DNA from: an uncultured Apibacter sp.
GTDB lineage: Bacteria; Bacteroidota; Bacteroidia; Flavobacteriales; Weeksellaceae
Length of the DNA stretch: 64,000 bases
Direction: 5' to 3'
Assembly: GCA_945280365.1 (NCBI GenBank)
Contig: CALYQD010000002.1
Location: 124,001 to 188,000 of the forward strand
The notes beneath the pieces were generated by a model. That model saw only the letters and a program-made list of their open reading frames with translations, had not been told where the DNA came from and did not search any database. Below are positions 1 through 9,505 of the stretch, one piece after another. The translations under genes were made by a program, and so were the position numbers. Each line of letters starts with the position of its first letter. Position 1 is the first letter of the stretch.

Positions 1-71
1 ATGATTTTCGGACTTGAAGGATAAAATTTAATCTTAATAAATAATTTGCATGCCTCTGCTTATACACTTAT

Positions 72-2270
72 ATGCAGCAAAAAATTAAACACATAGTATC
101 GGAAAGTACTTTTTTTATTCTCGGCTTTTATTTCAGCCGTGGATTGCGTATAGCTGTAGCTATAGTTATTCCGTTGATTGCCGGTTGGCTTTTTAATAGA
201 CCGGGTATTGGTATAGTTGCTTCTTCAGGAGCTTTGGTTGCCGGTTTGGGAGATAATCCCGGATCGATACGTGTTAAATTTAACACACAATCCATTGCTG
301 CTTTATTTTATTTTTTAGTAGTCCTCGTCAGCCAATTATTGATTTCCCACAAAGTTATTTTCGGTATATGGATTACTTTATGCGGCTTTTTCTTTTCCAT
401 GTTTTTTATATACGGTTCTCGGGCTGTAAGTGTAAGCATATCTTCCTTGCTATGTGTGGTATATGCTTGTAGTTTTGAGGGCAATCACATTGTAATGAAC
501 ACATTGGGAATGATGCTGGGTGTACTTTTATATGGGCTTATTTCTTTAGTTTTATGGAGAATTCAACCGTATAGGGTTATTGAACAAAAAATAAGTGAAA
601 ATATTAGATATTTATACGAGTATACTGTACTTATTCATGAATATTTCCTTATAAAGTTAAAAAATCCTACAAATATTCAGAAACAAACCGAAGTATTAAA
701 TAAATTATTTGAAAAACAGGAAAAAATACATATTAATCATGAAGATATTCGAGAAAACCTTTTTAAATTAAGAATAAATGCAAAAAGCTTTTCTGCAAAA
801 GGAAGAAAGATGACTTTGATATTCAGCGCCTTAATTGATTTATATGAACAGCTGATATCATTAAATCTTCAAGACAATAAATTAATTGACTCTCTTATTA
901 AAAGTAATTTAAAAAAGGATTTTGAATATCATTTATCTAATATGGAACATATTCTTTATGAATTAAGTTGGTCCATAAATTTACATAAAAATGTTTCAGT
1001 TTCTATAGATATTTCTCAATTAGATTACTTTAAAAATCGTATAATTGATCTTGAAAATAATAAAAATGAAGATGCTAATATTGATATTAATGCATTGAAG
1101 CATGTTCGCTTTATATTTAAATCTTTTTATAAACAGACGGGATTCATAAAATCCCTTATAAATGGTGAATTCAGAACCGAGAAAAAGCAATATGAAGACT
1201 TAGATTTAGAAAAGTTTACCAGACAATACAATTATAATTTTTCAACTTTTAAGGCTAATTTGAATCTAAAATCAAATATCTTTAAACATGCTTTAAGAGT
1301 AAGTTTAGCGATTTCCGTTTCATATATTATTTGTACTTTACTGAAAATTGAATATTATGCATGGGTATTTTTAACCATAATTTTGATTTTAAAACCCGTA
1401 TATGGAAATACTAAAAATTCATGTATCCAAAGACTACAAGGAACCATAATTGGAGGGCTCATTACTTTCAGTTTACTACTTATTACTCACAACATTTATG
1501 TTATTTGTGTAGTTACATTTATATGTATAGTAGGTGCGTATAGCTTTATTCCTATCAATTATAGAACTGGAGTTGCTTTTGTTACTATATTTGTTATACT
1601 TCTGATTTTTTTAGAGCATAGCGGAAGCGACAGCTGGACCAATATTTATCATCGTTTGGGAGGAACAACCATTGCAGTAGTAATTAGCTTTATAGTAAGC
1701 TTCTCCTTTCTTCCCACCTGGGAGTATAAAAATCTTCCTGTTTTAATTGATAAATTACTTAAATCTAATTTAGATTATTTTAATAAAATAACCTATAATT
1801 TATTGAATGATGATAAACTTTCTGATACAGAAATAAAGCTATCCAGGAGAGATGTTTTGCTTGAAACATCCAACTTATCCAGTGCTTTTCAAAGAATTAT
1901 TTCTGAGCCCAAAATCTCAAAAAATTACAAATCCGATATTTATAATATTCAAACATTTATTAATCTTCTTTCTACAAGAATTTCTTCACTTAGATCCTAT
2001 ATCAACCAGAATAGTTTAGCTACGGAAATTGATTCTCAATTAATATTTTCAGTTGAAAATAACTTAAATAACTGTTTATTGAACATTGAGGGTACTTTAG
2101 TTAATTGTGACATTGAATGTATAGAGAAAGAAGAAGAATTAAATCTTTTGGCGGAAAATCAATCATTAATTACTTATCAGCTTCGGGAAATTAGCGTTTT
2201 ATCTCAACAAATTTATTCATATATAAATAAGCTAAACAATTTCGAGGAATGGAAAAGCTCTAAAATTTAA
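72..2270 (+). CDS. FUSC/YccS-like integral membrane transporter
   Basis: 732 aa with two multi-TM blocks separated by a soluble region; N-terminal GWLFNRPGIGIVASSGALVAGLGD and C-terminal RLGGTTIAVVISF are typical of FUSC/YccS proteins. Confidence 0.75.
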   Translation: MQQKIKHIVSESTFFILGFYFSRGLRIAVAIVIPLIAGWLFNRPGIGIVASSGALVAGLGDNPGSIRVKFNTQSIAALFYFLVVLVSQLLISHKVIFGIWITLCGFFFSMFFIYGSRAVSVSISSLLCVVYACSFEGNHIVMNTLGMMLGVLLYGLISLVLWRIQPYRVIEQKISENIRYLYEYTVLIHEYFLIKLKNPTNIQKQTEVLNKLFEKQEKIHINHEDIRENLFKLRINAKSFSAKGRKMTLIFSALIDLYEQLISLNLQDNKLIDSLIKSNLKKDFEYHLSNMEHILYELSWSINLHKNVSVSIDISQLDYFKNRIIDLENNKNEDANIDINALKHVRFIFKSFYKQTGFIKSLINGEFRTEKKQYEDLDLEKFTRQYNYNFSTFKANLNLKSNIFKHALRVSLAISVSYIICTLLKIEYYAWVFLTIILILKPVYGNTKNSCIQRLQGTIIGGLITFSLLLITHNIYVICVVTFICIVGAYSFIPINYRTGVAFVTIFVILLIFLEHSGSDSWTNIYHRLGGTTIAVVISFIVSFSFLPTWEYKNLPVLIDKLLKSNLDYFNKITYNLLNDDKLSDTEIKLSRRDVLLETSNLSSAFQRIISEPKISKNYKSDIYNIQTFINLLSTRISSLRSYINQNSLATEIDSQLIFSVENNLNNCLLNIEGTLVNCDIECIEKEEELNLLAENQSLITYQLREISVLSQQIYSYINKLNNFEEWKSSKI

Positions 2271-2719
2271 AAAAAACTAGTAAAACTTTTAAAGGTATAC
2301 ATAATAATAACATACCGAAATAATTTACCTGCTAACATGGAGATAGAGACCATATAAATATTTGCTCTCGTATATCCCAAAGCAACCGGAATAACATCTC
2401 CAATTACTGGTAAAAAAGAAAAAAAAGAAATATATGCTCCTTTTTTATTTAGTTTATGAGATACAGTATCTATCTTATCCTTTCTGATTTTTAAATATTT
2501 TTCGATCCATTCTATTTTGCCTAGCCTTCCTAAATAATAACTGGTCATTCCTCCTAACCAATTTCCGATGGCGGCAATTATAATACTTATCCAAGGAGTT
2601 CCTCCCATAAGAAGTATACCGGTAAGGACAGCCTCTGAACTAAACGGTAAAATTGTAGCAGCAAGATAAGAAGCTACAAATAATCCTATATATCCATACT
2701 CTATTAACGCATCTAACAT
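2267..2719 (-). CDS. YqaA/DedA-family (SNARE-associated) membrane protein
   Basis: 150 aa; LPFSSEAVLTGILLMGGTPWISIIIAAIGNWLGGMTSYYLGR is characteristic of YqaA-type proteins. Convergent with the FUSC gene, 4-nt overlap. Confidence 0.8.
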   Translation of the reverse strand: MLDALIEYGYIGLFVASYLAATILPFSSEAVLTGILLMGGTPWISIIIAAIGNWLGGMTSYYLGRLGKIEWIEKYLKIRKDKIDTVSHKLNKKGAYISFFSFLPVIGDVIPVALGYTRANIYMVSISMLAGKLFRYVIIMYTFKSFTSFF

Positions 2720-2729
2720 ATAGAATTAT

Positions 2730-3479
2730 TTATCTAATATTTGCATGGTTTATCTTATCATCTTTAATTCTTTCATAAATTAGATGATAAGCTTCTTCTT
2801 TGAGGTCCTGTTTGGTTCCCCCTTCCGGAAATAGAATTTTAATTCGTTCTACTTTAACTTTACCCGGATATCCTAAATTAAAGACAAAAGGAAACATATT
2901 CTTAAGGTTATGAAATACGTACACAACTATCGGACTGTTACAATAAACGGAAGATATGAAGGCTCCATCTTTAAATTTTTCTAAAATTATTTTACGCTTT
3001 GGAACCCCTCCTTCCGGAAAAATAACAACATTTCTATTATTTTGGGTCAATTCTTTTTTTACAGCTGAGAATACGGCTTGCTTACTTTGATTATTTGATC
3101 TGTCTACTAGGATAGATACCTTTTTATAAATTCTACCAAATACAGGATATTTTTCCAGCTCTTTTTTACCAACAAACACTATGGGATGTTTCGGATGAAG
3201 CACATACATTAACACCACGTCAATTAAAGAAGTATGATTGGCTATAAAAATATAATTTTCATTTGGGTCTAAATTCACTTTCGAATATAAAGAATATGTA
3301 AATCCTGATCCGTAAAAAATCACACATCCCCACATACGCATAAAGAAATAAGTAAGCTTATTATTATTCTGATAAGACATCAGATAAATTATAACTCCAA
3401 CAGTAAGTGTACATAGGGCTGTTAAAATATAAAACCATACTTTCCAAAGAATTGTTGCTACTGTCTTGAGATATTTCAT
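2730..3479 (-). CDS. plsC: 1-acyl-sn-glycerol-3-phosphate acyltransferase (PlsC family)
   Basis: NHTSLIDVVLM (NHx4D motif) and FPEGG motif of PlsC acyltransferases. Confidence 0.85.
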   Translation of the reverse strand: MKYLKTVATILWKVWFYILTALCTLTVGVIIYLMSYQNNNKLTYFFMRMWGCVIFYGSGFTYSLYSKVNLDPNENYIFIANHTSLIDVVLMYVLHPKHPIVFVGKKELEKYPVFGRIYKKVSILVDRSNNQSKQAVFSAVKKELTQNNRNVVIFPEGGVPKRKIILEKFKDGAFISSVYCNSPIVVYVFHNLKNMFPFVFNLGYPGKVKVERIKILFPEGGTKQDLKEEAYHLIYERIKDDKINHANIR

Positions 3480-3481
3480 AT

Positions 3482-4447
3482 TTAATCTATATGAACCTCT
3501 AAAAGTTTCGTTTTAACATGAGGCTTTATTTCTATATTTGATAAGGCTGCCGGAAGCAATACTGTATGTCCTTTAGTAATAATAACAGGTATATTTTGAT
3601 TCAAAATTGAACATTCTCCTTCAATACAAATGAGTATTCGAAAGGAATTCCCCGAAGAAAAAAGGATTTTATTTTCTGTAATTTCCATTTTAGAAACCGT
3701 AAAAAACGGTGAAGTAACAATTGTTGCTTCTTCCGAATTTTTATCATATTGCAAAAAAGGCTCATCAACAAAAGAAAAATCCATTACATCCTCTGCTTGT
3801 TTGATATGTAAATCTCTTTTTTTTCCGTTTTTATCGATCCTATCGTAATCGTATATCCTATAAGTTACATCCGAATTTTGCTGTATTTCAATTACCGACA
3901 CTCCTTTATCTAAAGCATGAACAGTTCCGGAAGGAATAAAAATTACATTTTCTTTTTCCGGATGTACTTTTCTTAGAATTGAATGTAACGTGTTGTTTTC
4001 AATGCTTTCTTCAAAAATACTTTTATTTATCCCTTTTTCAAACCCTAGTATAATTTCAGAATCAGGCTCAGAGTCCAATACATACCACATTTCTGTTTTT
4101 CCAAATGAATGATGATGAACTTCGGCATACTCATCGTTAGGATGCACTTGAACGGATAAGGGCTGAGCAGCATCTAGAAACTTAATAAGAAGGGGAAACC
4201 TATTCCCATATTTCCGATATATTTTTTTCCCTACAAGCTGTTCTTTGTACTCTTTAATTAAATCATCTAAATCTTTTCCTTTCAAAATTCCATTAGAAAC
4301 TATACTTACTGATCCCGGAACTGTAGATATTTCCCAACTTTCTCCTATATTTTCTTCTGTTATATTTTTTCCGAGATTTTTTAATTTATTCCCACCCCAT
4401 ATTCTATAATGGAAAGAAGGCTGAAATAGCAATGGATATAATGACAT
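3482..4447 (-). CDS. manA: Mannose-6-phosphate isomerase, class I
   Basis: RIWGGNKLKNLGK, PLLIKFLDAAQPLSVQVHPND, KTEMWYVLD and PSGTVHALDKGVSVIEIQQNSDVTYRIYDYDR motifs. Confidence 0.92.
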   Translation of the reverse strand: MSLYPLLFQPSFHYRIWGGNKLKNLGKNITEENIGESWEISTVPGSVSIVSNGILKGKDLDDLIKEYKEQLVGKKIYRKYGNRFPLLIKFLDAAQPLSVQVHPNDEYAEVHHHSFGKTEMWYVLDSEPDSEIILGFEKGINKSIFEESIENNTLHSILRKVHPEKENVIFIPSGTVHALDKGVSVIEIQQNSDVTYRIYDYDRIDKNGKKRDLHIKQAEDVMDFSFVDEPFLQYDKNSEEATIVTSPFFTVSKMEITENKILFSSGNSFRILICIEGECSILNQNIPVIITKGHTVLLPAALSNIEIKPHVKTKLLEVHID

Positions 4448-4506
4448 ATATAGATTTATTTATGCAAAAATATGATTTTTTAAATTTTTATTTATTAGCA
4501 CTTTAG

Positions 4507-5214
4507 TTATGTAAGCAAAAAATTGAAATCTTCTGAAGAATCCAATTCTCTTATGGGCTGATTATGTATAAATATTCTTGCAGTTTTTTCACCAATAAGT
4601 CTTAGTTTTTTATTTTCATAATGTAGTATTGTACCTTCTCTGAGCCCTACTACATATACATTAGGATTTAAATGTATAAATTCCATGATACGTTGCTCTC
4701 GTGTTTCTCCACCAAAATCAGAAGGGTGGACATCCAAATAATGTGGATTTATCTGAAAAGGTATTAGATTTAGAGTTTGAAAATTTTCCGGCTCAATAAT
4801 AGGCATGTCATTAGTTGTTCGTAATGTTGGACATACAATGTTAGATCCTGCACTCCATCCTATATATGGAGTTCCCATACTTACTTTTTCACGTATAAGA
4901 GATAATATTTTTTTTTGTTGTAATTTTTTTACCAACTGCCATGTATTTCCTCCACCTACCACTATTACATCAGCATTTTTTACGGCTTCTTCAACATTCG
5001 AAAAATGATGTATACTTTGCACTTTTATATGTATTGATTTCCAGGCTTCATTTACTTTATTTTCATATTCATCATAGGAAAACGTTACGGCTGCATAAGG
5101 AATAAATAGAATATTTGATTTTTCATCCTCTAAAAATGACTGGACTTGATATTTGGAAAACTCAAGATATCTCTCCCCCACATTAGTGGAATTGCTTAGT
5201 AATAAAAGCTTCAT
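4507..5214 (-). CDS. pepE: Peptidase E (alpha-aspartyl dipeptidase, family S51)
   Basis: MKLLLLSNSTNVGERYLEF, VGGGNTWQLVKKLQ, GWSAGSNIVCPTLRTTNDMPI motifs. Confidence 0.9.
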   Translation of the reverse strand: MKLLLLSNSTNVGERYLEFSKYQVQSFLEDEKSNILFIPYAAVTFSYDEYENKVNEAWKSIHIKVQSIHHFSNVEEAVKNADVIVVGGGNTWQLVKKLQQKKILSLIREKVSMGTPYIGWSAGSNIVCPTLRTTNDMPIIEPENFQTLNLIPFQINPHYLDVHPSDFGGETREQRIMEFIHLNPNVYVVGLREGTILHYENKKLRLIGEKTARIFIHNQPIRELDSSEDFNFLLT

Positions 5215-5506
5215 AATTCTTTTATTTATATATTAATCATTAATAAAAAGAGTAATTCATTCTAATAATAATTTGGAAGAAATTACCATTGAAAAGCTAT
5301 TATCGGTAATTTTATAAATAGAATAAATTAATTAACTTTTCTTCCCCCAAATATAGCTAAAAATTAATTATACTTCATTATAATTGCTTTAAACCTAAGC
5401 AATAAGAAAATTTCCTTACAATATAATCATTTCATTTTCATTACTTTTAAGTAAAAATCATTTTATAAATTTAAATTTATATATATTTTTGAATAAATTT
5501 ATGTAA

Positions 5507-6136
5507 ATGCATACTATTAACTCTTTGGCTGAACGATTGCTAGGCAGAAGCTTAACTAAAAATGACGGAGTAAAACCTTCTGAACTTGACAAGATTGAAA
5601 TTAAGTTAGGAACTACTTTACCTAATATTTTACGTGATTTGTATCTGTTGGTCGGAAAAAATAATATGCTGATGGAATCTTTTAATCGATTTGCTTTACC
5701 CAGCCAACTACAGAAAGATGGAAACAAAATAGTATTTCTGGAGGAAAATCAAAATATATGCTATTGGGGGTTTGAAATTGATCAAGAAAATGTTAATCCG
5801 AAAGTTTATCAATTATTAAATGAAAATGAATGGTTTGAGGAACAAATTCCTCTTATTGAATTTATAATTGTTATGCTCTATTATCAATGTGCACAGGGAG
5901 GATATGAATTTTTTGGAATTTCCAATATTTCTGATGAAGATCTTGAGATTTTTATTCATACTGAATGGGAAGATGCCGTTAGATACAACGGATTACAAAT
6001 TTATTGGAAGCAAGATTGCTTATTATGGTATGTATATGATCATAACAATGTCAGAGTCAATAATCTGTATTTTTCTGCAAGAACGGAAGAAGCTTTTACC
6101 ATTCATAGCCAAAAATACGAACTTGAAAGTTTATAA
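5507..6136 (+). CDS. SMI1/KNR4 (SUKH)-like protein
   Basis: 209 aa acidic protein; N-terminal KIEIKLGTTLPNILRDLYLLVGKNN resembles the SUKH 'LP..yr.fy...G.n' motif, with a downstream hydrophobic/aromatic pattern. Confidence 0.55.
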   Translation: MHTINSLAERLLGRSLTKNDGVKPSELDKIEIKLGTTLPNILRDLYLLVGKNNMLMESFNRFALPSQLQKDGNKIVFLEENQNICYWGFEIDQENVNPKVYQLLNENEWFEEQIPLIEFIIVMLYYQCAQGGYEFFGISNISDEDLEIFIHTEWEDAVRYNGLQIYWKQDCLLWYVYDHNNVRVNNLYFSARTEEAFTIHSQKYELESL

Positions 6137-6397
6137 CCGTTATCTTTAATAATAGCTGTTTAATGTAAGAATTTTATCAATATTATTTATCTATTGATCT
6201 GATTTTGTTTCCTCTAATAATACAACTAAAAAATTATTTTTTTCAACAAACACAAACAAGATAATATAATTTCAAAATTACTAAAAAATTAGCAATTTAA
6301 ATCCATACATATAATTAACAATGTAATAATTTAATTTATTTTTTGAAATTTTATTAATTTTAAACCTAAGAGTAATATTATTTTAAAAAAGTAATTA

Positions 6398-7291
6398 ATG
6401 GCAGTAAAAATAATAAACCAACAAAATTTTAAGTGGATAGACTTATTTAACCCTTCTAAAGAGGAGATGCAAGAAATTGCAGAAAAATGCAATCTTAATT
6501 TCTATAACCTTGCGGATAGTTTAGAACCTAATCACCTACCAAAATTTGAAACTGAAAACGGAGTTAATTTCCTCATATTAAGAGTTGTACATAAAGGAGA
6601 AAAAAAAGATACAAATATTGAAAGTCTATCTAACAAAATTGCCATTTTTTTTAATGAATCTTTAATCATTACTATACATCGTATAGAAATGCCTTTTATT
6701 GATGAGATTGTCACCAAATGTTTAAATAAAGAGGAAACTATATCGACCAATATGGTCATTATTAAAATTTTAAAATGTGTTTTACAAACCTATAATGACT
6801 CCATTTTACATATTATAAACAGATTAGAATCCTATGAAAATAAACTTTTTTTAAAAAGTCCTAATTCAAGAGTATTGCAGAACATCTATTCTTTAAAAAG
6901 AAAAACAAATCTATGCACCAAATTATTGATCCTTTCAGATGAAGTTATTAACTCAGTTAAGCCTACTAAACAAGAAAAAGCGGCTCATCAAGATGCGAAA
7001 GACTTGTATTTAAAACTTACCACTCTTTATGAGCAGGTGATGGATGATCTGAATAATTTGCTTAATCTTTATATTTCTCTTTCTTCTCAAAAAACCAATG
7101 AGATTATGAAGACTTTGACCATATTCTCCATATTTTTTATGCCGTTAACTTTTATAGCCGGTATCTATGGTATGAATTTTCATTTTATGCCTGAGCTCGA
7201 TTATAAATGGGGTTATCCGATCATAATATTTATTATGTTTATTATTACGTTAATTATTTATTATTGGTTGAAAAGAAAAAAATGGCTTTGA
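6398..7291 (+). CDS. corA: CorA-family magnesium/cobalt transporter
   Basis: C-terminal IFFMPLTFIAGIYGMNFHFMPEL (GMN motif) followed by a second TM and basic tail. Confidence 0.9.
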   Translation: MAVKIINQQNFKWIDLFNPSKEEMQEIAEKCNLNFYNLADSLEPNHLPKFETENGVNFLILRVVHKGEKKDTNIESLSNKIAIFFNESLIITIHRIEMPFIDEIVTKCLNKEETISTNMVIIKILKCVLQTYNDSILHIINRLESYENKLFLKSPNSRVLQNIYSLKRKTNLCTKLLILSDEVINSVKPTKQEKAAHQDAKDLYLKLTTLYEQVMDDLNNLLNLYISLSSQKTNEIMKTLTIFSIFFMPLTFIAGIYGMNFHFMPELDYKWGYPIIIFIMFIITLIIYYWLKRKKWL

Positions 7292-7464
7292 ATAAAATAT
7301 TCTAATTAAATAAATTCATATTACTGATTGAAAAGTTGTTTTCAAAAGATATCTAAATAAGACATGTAAAAAGTTCAACCTTAAAATTAATTATTTTTGA
7401 TATTGTTAGATTTCATCTTTTATTCAAGATATAATAATTATTTTTGTAATTAAAATTGTCAACA

Positions 7465-9216
7465 ATGTATAGAACCCACACCTGCGGAGAACTTAATGAA
7501 TCAAATATCGGGCAAAAGGTAATTCTTGCCGGATGGATACAAACAATTCGAGATAAAGGTTTTGTAACTTGGATTGATCTACGCGATCGATACGGAATTA
7601 CTCAACTTGTTTTTGATGAACAACGTACTGATAAGGACTTAATTGAGAAAGCAAGAAAATTGGGTCGTGAATATGTAATTCAAGTATCAGGAACAGTCAT
7701 TGAAAGATCGAGCAAAAATCCTAATATATCTACAGGTTCTATTGAAATTTTAGTCGAAAAATTATCCATACTTAACGAATCTTTGGTTCCCCCCTTCACT
7801 ATTGAAGATGATACCGACGGAGGGGAAGAGATACGTATGAAATACAGATACCTGGATATAAGGCGTAATCCGGTAAAAGATAAATTAATTTTCAGGAGTA
7901 AAGTTGCACAATTGGTGAGAAATTACCTTTCCGGTGAAGGATTTATTGAAGTTGAAACTCCTGTTTTAATAAAATCAACTCCTGAAGGAGCGCGTGATTT
8001 CGTTGTACCTTCACGTATAAATCCGGGACAATTTTATGCTTTACCTCAATCTCCTCAAACATTCAAGCAACTACTCATGGTTGCTGGCCTAGATAAATAC
8101 TTTCAATTGGTTAAATGTTTTCGCGATGAAGATCTACGTGCAGACCGTCAACCTGAATTTACACAGATAGATTGTGAAATGTCTTTTGTAGAACAGGAAG
8201 ATGTTCTTAACACTTTTGAAGGGTTAACTAAACATTTATTAAAAGAGCTTAAAGGCATTTCTTTTGATAAATTTCCGCGAATGACTTATGCTGAAGCTAT
8301 GAGAAGATATGGTAATGACAAACCGGATGTTCGATTTGGAATGGAATTTATTGAATTGAATGAAGAATTACAAAACAATGGCTTTAAAGTATTTGATGAA
8401 GCAGAATTAGTTGTAGGTATAAATGTTGAAAAATGTGCCTCGTATACTAGAAAACAATTGGATGAGCTTACCGATTGGGTGAAACGGCCTCAAATAGGAG
8501 CTTCAGGATTAGTATATATACGTTATAACGAGGATGGAAGCATTAAATCTTCTGTAGATAAATTTTATTCGGAAGACCAGCTTAAAATCGTTATTAATAA
8601 AGCAAATGCGCAACCTGGTGATTTGCTACTGCTATTATCCGGTTCAACAAAAAAGGTGCGGCCTCAACTCAGTGCTTTACGTATGGAATTGGCGGAACGT
8701 TTGGGATTAAGAAATCCTGATGAATATGCACCTTTATGGGTAGTGGATTTTCCTCTTCTTGAATGGGATGAAGATGAAAACAGATATCTCGCCATGCACC
8801 ATCCTTTTACTTCCCCTAAGCCTGAGGATATATCCATTTTAGACACTAAGCCTGGTGAAGTAAGAGCTAATGCTTATGATCTCGTATTGAATGGTAATGA
8901 AATTGGAGGTGGGTCTGTTCGAATCTATAATAAGGAACTTCAGGGAAAAATGCTCTCTTTATTAGGATTTACAGAGGAAGATGCTGAAGCTCAATTTGGA
9001 TTCTTAATGAATGCTTTTAAATTTGGAGCTCCTCCTCATGCGGGAATTGCCTTTGGTTTTGATCGTCTGGTAGCCATTTTGGGAGGACAAGAAGTAATCC
9101 GAGATTATATTGCATTCCCAAAAAATAATTCAGGTAGAGATGTTATGATCGATGCACCTTCTTATATTTATAAAGAACAATTGAAAGAACTTAATATTGA
9201 GATAATTAAGGATTAA
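7465..9216 (+). CDS. aspS: Aspartate--tRNA ligase
   Basis: Full-length AspRS ([24 protein letters not shown] ... [23 protein letters not shown] ... [15 protein letters not shown]). The ORF track starts at a TTG (7456); the ATG at 7465 fits the family start better. Confidence 0.97.
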   Translation: MYRTHTCGELNESNIGQKVILAGWIQTIRDKGFVTWIDLRDRYGITQLVFDEQRTDKDLIEKARKLGREYVIQVSGTVIERSSKNPNISTGSIEILVEKLSILNESLVPPFTIEDDTDGGEEIRMKYRYLDIRRNPVKDKLIFRSKVAQLVRNYLSGEGFIEVETPVLIKSTPEGARDFVVPSRINPGQFYALPQSPQTFKQLLMVAGLDKYFQLVKCFRDEDLRADRQPEFTQIDCEMSFVEQEDVLNTFEGLTKHLLKELKGISFDKFPRMTYAEAMRRYGNDKPDVRFGMEFIELNEELQNNGFKVFDEAELVVGINVEKCASYTRKQLDELTDWVKRPQIGASGLVYIRYNEDGSIKSSVDKFYSEDQLKIVINKANAQPGDLLLLLSGSTKKVRPQLSALRMELAERLGLRNPDEYAPLWVVDFPLLEWDEDENRYLAMHHPFTSPKPEDISILDTKPGEVRANAYDLVLNGNEIGGGSVRIYNKELQGKMLSLLGFTEEDAEAQFGFLMNAFKFGAPPHAGIAFGFDRLVAILGGQEVIRDYIAFPKNNSGRDVMIDAPSYIYKEQLKELNIEIIKD

Positions 9217-9245
9217 TTTTTTTGATTAATCTTTTATTAAAATAA

Positions 9246-9279
9246 AAAGCAAAATTTTTGATAACAAAAATTTTGCTTT
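9246..9279. terminator. Intrinsic terminator-like hairpin between convergent aspS and sprE-like gene
   Basis: Perfect 15-bp stem aaagcaaaatttttg / caaaaattttgcttt with 4-nt loop (ataa). Confidence 0.7.
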
Positions 9280-9505
9280 ATAAACTAAATAAAATAAAAC
9301 CAATTTTGTGAGAACACACAGTGAAAATTACTCATTTACTTTAAAATAAAGTTAAATTTTCATTTATCTTCTTCAAAGTTAGTTTTTTTATTTAGAATGA
9401 TTATAAATAAATATATGATTTAAATCATATTAAAAAATTATACATTATTATTGCCTTCTAAAAATTCTTTTTGTGCGTAATAATTACTGCTATACTTAAA
9501 TCAAA

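Noticed and set aside
5868-6149. 93-aa plus-strand ORF
   Set aside because: Same-strand alternative frame inside the SUKH-like gene; the longer frame has better composition.
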